Notes under the pieces: model-generated | Seen by the model: only the letters and a program-made list of their open reading frames with translations | Database searches by the model: none | What the model was told of the DNA's origin: nothing | Shown: one piece after another, positions 1 through 6,158 of the stretch | How positions within the stretch are numbered: the first letter of the stretch is position 1 | Layout: the number at the start of each line of letters is the position of its first letter | NCBI GenBank assembly: GCA_002371025.1 | Contig: DFFQ01000155.1 | Location: 1 to 11,534, forward strand | Length of the DNA: 11,534 nucleotides | Source of the DNA: Lachnospiraceae bacterium UBA3772 | Lineage (GTDB): Bacteria; Bacillota; Clostridia; Lachnospirales; Lachnospiraceae | Reading direction: 5' to 3' | Translations under genes and position numbers: made by a program

Positions 1-430
1 TAGGACCATCAGCACCACCGATGATTGAAATAGCAGCTGCCTCTTTTCCTGAGAATCCCAAAAGGATTGCAAGGAAATAAGCGCCGTAAATACCGAACTG
101 AGCTGCAGCACCAAGAATAAAACTTGGTGGATAAGCGATAAGTGGGCCAAAGTCTGTCATGGCACCAACGCCCATGAAGATAAGTGATGGAAGTATACTC
201 CACTCATCAAGCATATAAAAATAATGTAAAAGTCCGCCTTCTTCGATAATTCCAGGGAACATATTAACAAGGAACATACCGAAAGAAATTGGTACAAGCA
301 GAAGTGGTTCAAATCCCTTGGCAATGGCAAGATACATAAGAACAAATGATATCAGGATCATAAGATAGTTCTTCCAGTCAAGAGTTGCAAAACCAGTCTG
401 ACTTGCCAGATTCTGAATAATCTCTAGCAT
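1..430 (-). CDS. Na+-translocating decarboxylase beta subunit (OadB/GcdB/MmdB family), partial, N-terminal 143 residues
   Basis: This is the membrane subunit of a sodium-pumping decarboxylase. It releases CO2 from carboxybiotin in the membrane and couples this to Na+ export. Translating from the ATG at 430 gives an open frame to the left edge, so the 3' part is missing (the family is usually about 370-430 residues or more). The N-terminus MLEIIQ is followed by a hydrophobic helix and the family block AKGFEPLLLVP (about 37-47). The stretch GVGAMTDFGPL (about 87-97) carries Asp93, matching the essential Asp203 of Klebsiella OadB. LGAAAQFGI (106-114) and IIGGADGP (136-143) follow and are diagnostic. 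A GGAGGA site at 437-442 lies 6 nt before the ATG. It is the last visible gene of the operon, 50 bp after the biotin carrier gene. The substrate sets the exact name (mmdB, gcdB or oadB), so no symbol is given. Confidence 0.93.
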   Translation of the reverse strand, partial: MLEIIQNLASQTGFATLDWKNYLMILISFVLMYLAIAKGFEPLLLVPISFGMFLVNMFPGIIEEGGLLHYFYMLDEWSILPSLIFMGVGAMTDFGPLIAYPPSFILGAAAQFGIYGAYFLAILLGFSGKEAAAISIIGGADGP

Positions 431-480
431 TTTTATTCCTCCATTAAAATCGACTGATAAGATAACTTGTAATTCTTAAA

Positions 481-855
481 TTAGTTAAGAGTTGCAAGTG
501 TATCTCCAGCTTCAACAGAGTCTCCAGTAGCAACATTGATTGATGCAACTGTTCCATCCTGAGGAGCAACGATTTCATTTTCCATCTTCATAGCTTCAAG
601 AATAAGAAGAACTTCACCCTTCTTTACTGAAGCACCTGCCTGTGACTTAACTGAAAGGATCTTACCTGGCATTGGAGCTGCAACTACAACTGAACCCTGT
701 GCGCCTGAAGCTGCTGGTGCAGAAGCTGGTGCTGCTGCCTTTGGTGCTGCTGCCTTAGGTGCTGGAGCTGCTGCTACAGGAGCTGATCCTGCTGATGTCT
801 CTTCTACAGCTACATCATAAGCTGTACCATTAACTGTGATTCTATAATTTTTCAT
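481..855 (-). CDS. Biotin carboxyl carrier protein of the decarboxylase (MmdC/GcdC-type)
   Basis: This 124-residue mobile carrier shuttles CO2 as carboxybiotin from the carboxyltransferase to the membrane beta subunit. Residues 1-20 form a short conserved N-terminus (MKNYRITVNG). Residues about 22-53 are an Ala/Pro/Lys linker with repeated APKAAAP-like units, as expected for a flexible arm. Residues about 56-124 are a complete biotinyl/lipoyl domain. EAMKMENEI (87-95) contains the biotinylation site at Lys90, 34 residues from the C-terminus, which is the normal spacing. A strong AGGAGGA site at 863-869 lies 7 nt before the ATG. The gene follows the OadG-like gene by 16 bp. Its place between the gamma-like and beta genes makes it part of the sodium-pump complex rather than acetyl-CoA carboxylase (AccB). 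Confidence 0.95.
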   Translation of the reverse strand: MKNYRITVNGTAYDVAVEETSAGSAPVAAAPAPKAAAPKAAAPASAPAASGAQGSVVVAAPMPGKILSVKSQAGASVKKGEVLLILEAMKMENEIVAPQDGTVASINVATGDSVEAGDTLATLN

Positions 856-871
856 TTTAATATCCTCCTGA

Positions 872-1816
872 TTATCTTACTCTTCTGATTGAGCGAACAA
901 CAAGTTTATCCTTGCTGTCAGTAGTATAATTATTGTTGCATGAACTTTCATAAGCATATATTGCTGCTGTAATAACAGCTACAAGCTCTGAATCATCAAC
1001 AAGATTTTCTTCTTTTGTTTCAGCCTTAACTGGAGCAGGTGCCGCTTTCTTTGGAGCTGGTGCTGCTGCTTTAGCAGTCTCATTCTTTTTATTCACTCCA
1101 AGGATCTTTGGAACAAACTTAAGAAGTGAAATAATAAGTGCTATAAATATAAGGACACAGAATACTGTGATCATACCTATAGCTGTATGCTTTCCTGCTC
1201 TTGCAAGAAGCTCCTGTCTTGAATAAACAGCTGAAATCTCACATTCATCAGCAGTATATGGCTGCTGCCCGTTATAGCCAAGATATGTAATAAGAAATTT
1301 ATCAACTGATTCTGGTGCCTGGGCTAAACCAAGATTCTGATAATTATCCTGTAAGAACTTAAGATCATCTTCATAACCATTATTTAAAGCATCCTGATGA
1401 AGCTGAGATCTTACATTATCGGCATAAACATCATATAACTTATTCTTAACGAATGAAACCTGAACCTTTACATCACGGTTTTCATATTTTAAATAAACCG
1501 AGCAAAGGATATTGTCATGAGCGCCCTCAGCAAATTCAGCTCTTTCCCTTGAATCAAATGCTACGAAATTACCAACATGATCAGATGTATCTGCCTGCCT
1601 GAAACCTGCAATAGCTGTCTTATCAACATTATTACCTTCTGATAATAAATAATCAGCCTGAGCATCACTTACATCTTTATACTGGCTGGCTACATTCATA
1701 GCCATATCGATCATTGTATCTTTATCGTATTCAAAAGCAGCTTCTTTCTTAGAACTGCATCCTGTGAAACAAAGGAGAACCGTCATCATGAGAACGAGTA
1801 ATAATTTTTTCTTCAT
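872..1816 (-). CDS. OadG-family (gamma/delta) subunit with N-terminal lipoprotein-like extracytoplasmic domain
   Basis: OadG/MmdD-type subunits assemble and stabilise sodium-pump decarboxylases through one membrane helix and a cytoplasmic tail. Here that module is the C-terminal third of a 314-residue protein: a membrane segment at about 212-236, an Ala/Pro/Lys linker at about 248-266, and the family tail DSELVAVITAAI (275-286) ending in VVRSIRRVR. Ahead of it lies a lipoprotein-like signal peptide (MKKKLLLVL... FTGC, Cys20 followed by SSKK). About 185 extracytoplasmic residues come next, rich in charged and aromatic residues, with a likely beta-strand segment near 105-131. The -3 position of the lipobox is Phe, so lipidation is plausible but not certain. 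Stand-alone OadG/MmdD proteins are usually only about 80-130 residues. A GAGGAG site at 1823-1828 sits 6 nt before the ATG, and the gene follows the carboxyltransferase by 18 bp. I cannot name the extracytoplasmic domain with confidence. Confidence 0.85.
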   Translation of the reverse strand: MKKKLLLVLMMTVLLCFTGCSSKKEAAFEYDKDTMIDMAMNVASQYKDVSDAQADYLLSEGNNVDKTAIAGFRQADTSDHVGNFVAFDSRERAEFAEGAHDNILCSVYLKYENRDVKVQVSFVKNKLYDVYADNVRSQLHQDALNNGYEDDLKFLQDNYQNLGLAQAPESVDKFLITYLGYNGQQPYTADECEISAVYSRQELLARAGKHTAIGMITVFCVLIFIALIISLLKFVPKILGVNKKNETAKAAAPAPKKAAPAPVKAETKEENLVDDSELVAVITAAIYAYESSCNNNYTTDSKDKLVVRSIRRVR

Positions 1817-1834
1817 TTCTTACTCCTCTTTTCT

Positions 1835-3259
1835 TTAAACAGTTGCATGCTTCTTTGCTGGTCTGTCTTCTCTCTTTGTAGCGAGCATTTCAAATGCAGC
1901 AATAACTCTCTTTCTTGTTGCATCTGGCTCGATAACATCATCAACATAGCCTCTTTGTGCTGCTGACTCAACACTGTTCTGAAGAGAATTGATCTTAGCC
2001 TTATATTCATTTAAAGCCTTAACCTTATCTTCTGCTGCTTCGATCTCTTTCTCATACATGATCTTTGCAGCAAGTTCTGCATCCATCATACCGATAGAAG
2101 CTGTTGGCCATGCATAAACCATATCACAGCCAAGTGTTTTAGAATTCATAACTGAATATGCTGAACCAAATGCAGGACCAGCCATAACATTTACCTTAGG
2201 AACAGTTGCATCAGCAAATGCAAAAGCAAGGCTTGAAGCTGCAGCTGAAATTGTCTTTTCTTCTTCTACACATGCTGCAAATCCCTTTACATTTGTAAAT
2301 GTAAGAACAGGGATATTGAAAGCATCACAGAAATTAACAAACTTAGCAGCCTTTAAAGCACCAGCTGTTGTAAGACGATCGCCGCCATCCTTAACCTGGT
2401 TAGCTACACATCCGATTGTAGCACCATTAAGTCTGATGAAACCGATAACCATACCCTTAGCATAATCTTTCTTAACTTCTACGAATACATTGCTATCAGC
2501 GATATTCTGTAAAGCTGCTCTTGCATCATCCCTAAAGCTTTCAAGTCCAGGGATAGTTCTGTTAAGATCATCATTACACTCATCGATAGCTTCTTCTTCA
2601 TTATTAGATGGAAGAAGTGATATAAGATTTCTGATCTCTGAGAGAACCTCAGCATCATCACTAAATACACCATCCACAAGAGAAGTATTTTTAGCTACGA
2701 AGCTTGCTGATGAAGTATCATTCTTTTCTTCATAGTTACCATCAAGAGCATTAGGACTGTTAACAAAGAGCTTAGCGTCCTTTTCGCACATATATGTGAA
2801 GTCTGTGAGTGAAGGAATAAGAGCTGTACCTCCGCCGCATCTGCCGAAAATAGCTGTTACCTGAGGGATAACACCTGATGCAAATGACATCTTCTTATAA
2901 AGTCTTCCAAAAGATGCAAGCGCATCTGAAGCTTCCTGAAGTCTGAGACCTGCACAATCAATAAGGCCAATAACTGGTGCTCCAACCTTAAGTGCAAGAT
3001 TGTAGATATTAACAATCTTCTTAGCGTGCATTTCTCCTATAGCTCCTCCAAGAACAGAAGCATCCTGGGCATATACATATACAAGCTTACCATCGATAAG
3101 TCCGTAACCAGTGATCACACCATCCTTAGGAGTATCATATTCTTTGATGTTAAAATCAGTACTTCTAGCTTTAACTAAAGCGCCAACTTCAACAAAACTT
3201 GAGTCATCAAGTAAAGCGTTTATACGTTCGCTTGCTGACAGAATAAGTTTTTCACTCAT
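1835..3259 (-). CDS. Biotin-dependent acyl-CoA carboxyltransferase, alpha subunit of the decarboxylase (MmdA-like)
   Basis: This cytoplasmic subunit should transfer CO2 from an acyl-CoA, probably methylmalonyl-CoA, to biotin on the carrier protein. The 474 residues form two crotonase-like halves of the carboxyl transferase family. The N-terminal half has SERINALLDDSSFVEVG (about 10-26), VLGGAIGEMHAKKI (69-82), LRLQEASD (105-112) and the oxyanion loop GRCGGGTALIPS (139-150). The C-terminal half has GFIRLNG (273-279), VKGFAACVEEEK (324-335), FGSAYSVM (364-371), AWPTASIG (383-390) and the typical end LATKREDRPAKKH (459-471). The usual longer N-terminal leader of MmdA is missing, and two active-site loops are divergent. 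This is not the pyruvate-carboxylase-like fold of OadA, so oxaloacetate is an unlikely substrate. A GGAGGA site at 3266-3271, 6 nt upstream, supports the start. It is first in its operon. Confidence 0.9.
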   Translation of the reverse strand: MSEKLILSASERINALLDDSSFVEVGALVKARSTDFNIKEYDTPKDGVITGYGLIDGKLVYVYAQDASVLGGAIGEMHAKKIVNIYNLALKVGAPVIGLIDCAGLRLQEASDALASFGRLYKKMSFASGVIPQVTAIFGRCGGGTALIPSLTDFTYMCEKDAKLFVNSPNALDGNYEEKNDTSSASFVAKNTSLVDGVFSDDAEVLSEIRNLISLLPSNNEEEAIDECNDDLNRTIPGLESFRDDARAALQNIADSNVFVEVKKDYAKGMVIGFIRLNGATIGCVANQVKDGGDRLTTAGALKAAKFVNFCDAFNIPVLTFTNVKGFAACVEEEKTISAAASSLAFAFADATVPKVNVMAGPAFGSAYSVMNSKTLGCDMVYAWPTASIGMMDAELAAKIMYEKEIEAAEDKVKALNEYKAKINSLQNSVESAAQRGYVDDVIEPDATRKRVIAAFEMLATKREDRPAKKHATV

Positions 3260-3293
3260 TTCTAGTCCTCCGTTTTAATTGTAAATTAACATG

Positions 3294-3321
3294 AAAAAAG
3301 TCGTGGACCATGATCCACGAC
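3294..3321 (-). terminator. Intrinsic terminator between pgsA and the decarboxylase operon
   Basis: On the minus strand, arms GTCGTGGA (3321-3314) and TCCACGAC (3307-3300) pair perfectly over 8 bp around a 6-nt loop. Six T residues (3299-3294) follow directly. This is a textbook Rho-independent terminator. It would end the fhs-folD-rimO-pgsA transcript. It also lies downstream of the promoter at 3338-3366, so it could attenuate transcription of the decarboxylase genes. Confidence 0.9.
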
Positions 3322-3337
3322 CATTTTCGCCTATTGT

Positions 3338-3366
3338 ATTGTATTACTTTTGGCTTGTTTTTTCAA
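3338..3366 (-). promoter_or_regulatory. Near-consensus sigma-A promoter upstream of the decarboxylase operon
   Basis: Reading the minus strand, TTGAAA (3366-3361, 5 of 6 to consensus) is followed by exactly 17 nt and then TACAAT (3343-3338, 5 of 6). The predicted start of transcription is at about 3331-3332, roughly 72 nt before the carboxyltransferase ATG. The terminator hairpin begins only about 10 nt downstream of that start. No better promoter was seen between the terminator and the gene. Confidence 0.7.
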
Positions 3367-3376
3367 TAAATTTTGT

Positions 3377-3928
3377 TTATTTTGATGTAGAAATTACATC
3401 TTTATTCTTCACCATATAGTCAATTAGTGAAATAACAGTGAGTGCAACTGCAGCACCAATCAGTATATTTCCGATAAGTACAAAAGTGCTGTTCTTAACA
3501 TCTGCCGCAATAAGTGTAAGCAGATAGATTATTGTTACCATCTGTACTGTAGTCTTAACCTTACCCCACATTGAAGCAGCGATTACTCTTCCGTTATCAG
3601 AAGCCACAAGCCTGAAACCACTTATAGTAAATTCTCTTGCAATGATTATGATAACAGCCCACGCAGGTATCTTATCAAGATCAATAAGGGCTATAAGAGC
3701 AGAACAAACAAGAAGCTTATCAGCAAGAGGATCCATAAATTTTCCAAAGTCGGTGACCAGGTGATATTTTCTTGCTATCTTACCATCTACCATATCTGAA
3801 AGAGATGCTATGATAAAAACAAATATCGCGATCCACTTTCCCAAAGGAATACCAGGTACCATAAGCAGTATTAAAAATACCGGAATAAGTATTACTCTGA
3901 AAATAGTGATTTTATTAGGTAAATTCAT
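3377..3928 (-). CDS. pgsA: CDP-diacylglycerol--glycerol-3-phosphate 3-phosphatidyltransferase
   Basis: This integral membrane enzyme converts CDP-diacylglycerol and glycerol-3-phosphate to phosphatidylglycerol phosphate, the committed step to phosphatidylglycerol and cardiolipin. The 183-residue protein contains the full CDP-alcohol phosphotransferase signature D-x2-DG-x2-AR-x8-G-x3-D-x3-D: Asp45, Asp48-Gly49, Ala52-Arg53, Gly62, Asp66 and Asp70. Several hydrophobic helices follow, and the length is normal for PgsA. The start is set at 3928 because GGAGG at 3936-3940 lies 7 nt before this ATG. The in-frame ATG two codons earlier (3934) would leave almost no spacing. That ribosome site overlaps the rimO stop codon, so the two genes are probably translationally coupled. 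It is the last gene of the fhs-folD-rimO-pgsA cluster and is followed by the terminator at 3294-3321. Confidence 0.95.
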   Translation of the reverse strand: MNLPNKITIFRVILIPVFLILLMVPGIPLGKWIAIFVFIIASLSDMVDGKIARKYHLVTDFGKFMDPLADKLLVCSALIALIDLDKIPAWAVIIIIAREFTISGFRLVASDNGRVIAASMWGKVKTTVQMVTIIYLLTLIAADVKNSTFVLIGNILIGAAVALTVISLIDYMVKNKDVISTSK

Positions 3929-3935
3929 AACCATT

Positions 3936-3940
3936 CCTCC
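3936..3940 (-). promoter_or_regulatory. Ribosome binding site that decides the pgsA start
   Basis: GGAGG on the minus strand, with its first G being the last base of the rimO TAG stop. It is 7 nt from the ATG at 3928 but only 1 nt from the ATG at 3934, so it favours the shorter protein. Confidence 0.75.
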
Positions 3941-5274
3941 TATTCTTCTTCAACCAATTCTCCAACAAGATCATATTCTGTAGCACCAATGATCTTAACT
4001 GGTACTATAGAACCTGACATAAGTGAACTATCACTTTTTACAAAAACAAAACCGTCAACTTCAGGAGCATCACGATATGTTCTTGCACTATATACATCAT
4101 CATCTGAAATATATCCTTCAATGATACAATCAAGGATGTGTCCTACAAAAGCTTCATTTTTATCAAGACTGATCTCCTGCTGAAGTTCCATGATTTCATT
4201 TCTGTATTGCTCTTTTGTTTCTTCATCTATCTGGTTAGGAAATGAAGCCGCAGCTGTACCTTCCTCAGCAGAATATGTAAAAACGCCTACATGATCAAAT
4301 TCAATCTCATTGATGGTCCTTAAAAGATCCTCATGTTCTTCTTTAGTCTCACCAGGAAATCCAGTGATAAATGTTGTTCTTATTGCAATATCCGGGATTT
4401 TTTCCCTAAGCCTTGAAACAATATCATAAATATCTTTATTTCTAACTCGTCTTCCCATCCTTCGAAGCATTTCATCTTCCGTATGCTGTAAAGGCATATC
4501 AATATAATGAAGCACCTTCTTATTTGAAGCCATTTCTTCAATAAGTTCAGGATAAATTTCTTCAGGATAGCAATATAAAATACGGATCCACTCTATCCCT
4601 TCAATCTCTGATAATTTTCTAAGGAGGATATGAAGGGATTTTTCACCATAGAGATCCGTGCCATACATAGTTGTCTCCTGAGCAACAAGAATCAGTTCTC
4701 TAACTCCATTATCACTTAAATTCTTAGCTGTCTTTATAAGCCTTTCCATTGGAGCACTTCTGAAATTGCCTCTGAATGTAGGGATAGCACAATAAGTACA
4801 ACGTTTATCGCATCCTTCTGCAATCTTAAGATATTCCACATAAGGTCTTTCAGTTATAATACGTGGAGCATCCACCTCAGTAGTCTTATTTATATCTTTA
4901 AAAAGAGTTACCTTTTCTTCTCCAGCTTCAAGTCTTTCAACCACCTGAACGATATCTTCAAATCCGGTAGTACCAACAAAAGCATCAATCTCAGGAAGTT
5001 CTTTTACCATTTCATCTTTATACCTTTCAGCAAGACACCCTGCAGCTATAAGATATTTAAGTCTTCCTTCTTTTAATTTTGCTGATTCAATTATGGTATT
5101 AATACTTTCTTCTTTAGCATCATTAATAAATGAACATGTATTTATTATAAGGCAATCCGCTTCTTCCACATCATTTACAAGATTATAGCCTTTTTGTCTA
5201 AGAAGACCAAGCATTTCCTCACTATCAACTGTATTCTTGTCACAGCCAAGAGTGATCATAGAAATATTTAACAT
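3940..5274 (-). CDS. rimO: Ribosomal protein S12 (uS12) aspartate methylthiotransferase
   Basis: RimO is a radical-SAM enzyme that methylthiolates a conserved aspartate of ribosomal protein S12. The 444 residues show the methylthiotransferase domain with its three iron-sulfur cysteines (Cys11 in LGCDKN, Cys47 in INTCSF, Cys80 in AAGCLAERY). The radical-SAM cluster motif CDKRCTYC follows (Cys155, Cys159, Cys162), and a C-terminal TRAM-like region spans about 370-444. The LGCDKN start and the length favour RimO over the related tRNA enzyme MiaB. The ATG at 5274 is chosen because it gives the usual short N-terminus. A TTG four codons earlier (5286) is better spaced from GGAAG at 5294-5298 and remains possible. 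The nearest AGGA (5288-5291) is 13 nt from the ATG. The gene lies 15 bp after folD and its stop overlaps the pgsA ribosome site. Confidence 0.95.
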   Translation of the reverse strand: MLNISMITLGCDKNTVDSEEMLGLLRQKGYNLVNDVEEADCLIINTCSFINDAKEESINTIIESAKLKEGRLKYLIAAGCLAERYKDEMVKELPEIDAFVGTTGFEDIVQVVERLEAGEEKVTLFKDINKTTEVDAPRIITERPYVEYLKIAEGCDKRCTYCAIPTFRGNFRSAPMERLIKTAKNLSDNGVRELILVAQETTMYGTDLYGEKSLHILLRKLSEIEGIEWIRILYCYPEEIYPELIEEMASNKKVLHYIDMPLQHTEDEMLRRMGRRVRNKDIYDIVSRLREKIPDIAIRTTFITGFPGETKEEHEDLLRTINEIEFDHVGVFTYSAEEGTAAASFPNQIDEETKEQYRNEIMELQQEISLDKNEAFVGHILDCIIEGYISDDDVYSARTYRDAPEVDGFVFVKSDSSLMSGSIVPVKIIGATEYDLVGELVEEE

Positions 5275-5289
5275 ATAAAAACACAAATC

Positions 5290-6144
5290 CTATCTTCCAT
5301 TATGAAGCAGAGCTGCTTCATAAGTATTTTCCATAAGCATGGCAATTGTCATAGGTCCAACCCCTCCTGGTACAGGAGTGATCTTTCCAGCCACTTTTTC
5401 AACCGATTCATAGTCACAGTCACCGCAAAGTTTATTTCCTTCGCCTGTTCTATGGATTCCTACATCAATTACAGTTGCTCCGGGTTTAACATAAGAGTCA
5501 TCTATCATCTTAGGTTTACCTATGGCAACCACAAGGATATCAGCTTCTTTACAGATTGCTTTTATATCCTTTGTATGAGAATGGCAGACTGTAACTGTAG
5601 CATTTTCGCGAAGAAGAAGCATGGACATAGGTTTACCAACAATATTACTTCTTCCGATAACTACCGCACGACTTCCATCAATATTCACATTACTTCTCTT
5701 TAAAAGCTGGATAACACCAGCAGGTGTACAGGATACAAATCCTCTCTCCCCGATGCTGAGACGTCCAACAGATTCAGGATGGAAACCATCCACATCCTTA
5801 TCAGGAGAAATGGCTTTGATCACCTTATCCTCATTTATTCCTTCTGGAAGAGGAAGCTGAACCAAAATACCATCGCACTTCTCGTCTTTATTAAGTTTAT
5901 CAATAAGATTAAGAAGTTCTTCTTCAGTTGTATCAGCAGGTAATTCATAGGATAAGGACTTAATGCCTGTAAATTCACAAGCCTTCTTCTTATTATTTAC
6001 ATATACGCAGGACGCAGGATCCTGTCCTACAAGGATAACAGCAAGAGTAACATCAATCCCCTCTTCTTTTAATGCTGCTACTTTTTCCTTAACTTCTAAT
6101 TTTATATCCTTAGAAATCTGCTTTCCATCAATCAATTCTGCCAT
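5290..6144 (-). CDS. folD: Bifunctional methylenetetrahydrofolate dehydrogenase / methenyltetrahydrofolate cyclohydrolase
   Basis: FolD interconverts 5,10-methylene-, 5,10-methenyl- and 10-formyl-tetrahydrofolate in the cytoplasm using NAD(P). At 284 residues it has the normal family length. Visible active-site features are YVNNK (Tyr49, Lys53), GILVQLPLP with Gln96, and DKDVDGFHP with Asp119. The nucleotide-binding part has VIGRSNIVGKPMSMLL (about 162-177) and HSHTKD, and the C-terminus has PVPGGVGPMT (about 257-266). AAAGGA at 6153-6158 lies 8 nt before the ATG at 6144. The gene starts 14 bp after fhs, whose product makes the 10-formyl-THF that FolD consumes or replenishes, so the two form a one-carbon pair. 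All catalytic residues I could check are present. Confidence 0.98.
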   Translation of the reverse strand: MAELIDGKQISKDIKLEVKEKVAALKEEGIDVTLAVILVGQDPASCVYVNNKKKACEFTGIKSLSYELPADTTEEELLNLIDKLNKDEKCDGILVQLPLPEGINEDKVIKAISPDKDVDGFHPESVGRLSIGERGFVSCTPAGVIQLLKRSNVNIDGSRAVVIGRSNIVGKPMSMLLLRENATVTVCHSHTKDIKAICKEADILVVAIGKPKMIDDSYVKPGATVIDVGIHRTGEGNKLCGDCDYESVEKVAGKITPVPGGVGPMTIAMLMENTYEAALLHNGR

Positions 6145-6158
6145 TAGACTTATCCTTT

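Noticed and set aside
690..790. Repeated GCTGCTGC-like DNA inside the biotin carrier gene
   Set aside because: It encodes the Ala/Pro/Lys flexible linker normal for this protein, not a DNA repeat element.
3278..3283. Second TACAAT near the carboxyltransferase gene as an alternative promoter
   Set aside because: No acceptable -35 element lies 16-18 nt upstream (the region is the terminator arm), and the transcript would begin at the ribosome site.
5302..5703. Plus-strand ORF of 133 codons opposite folD
   Set aside because: Cys/His/Ser-rich composition without a motif, fully inside the conserved folD frame.
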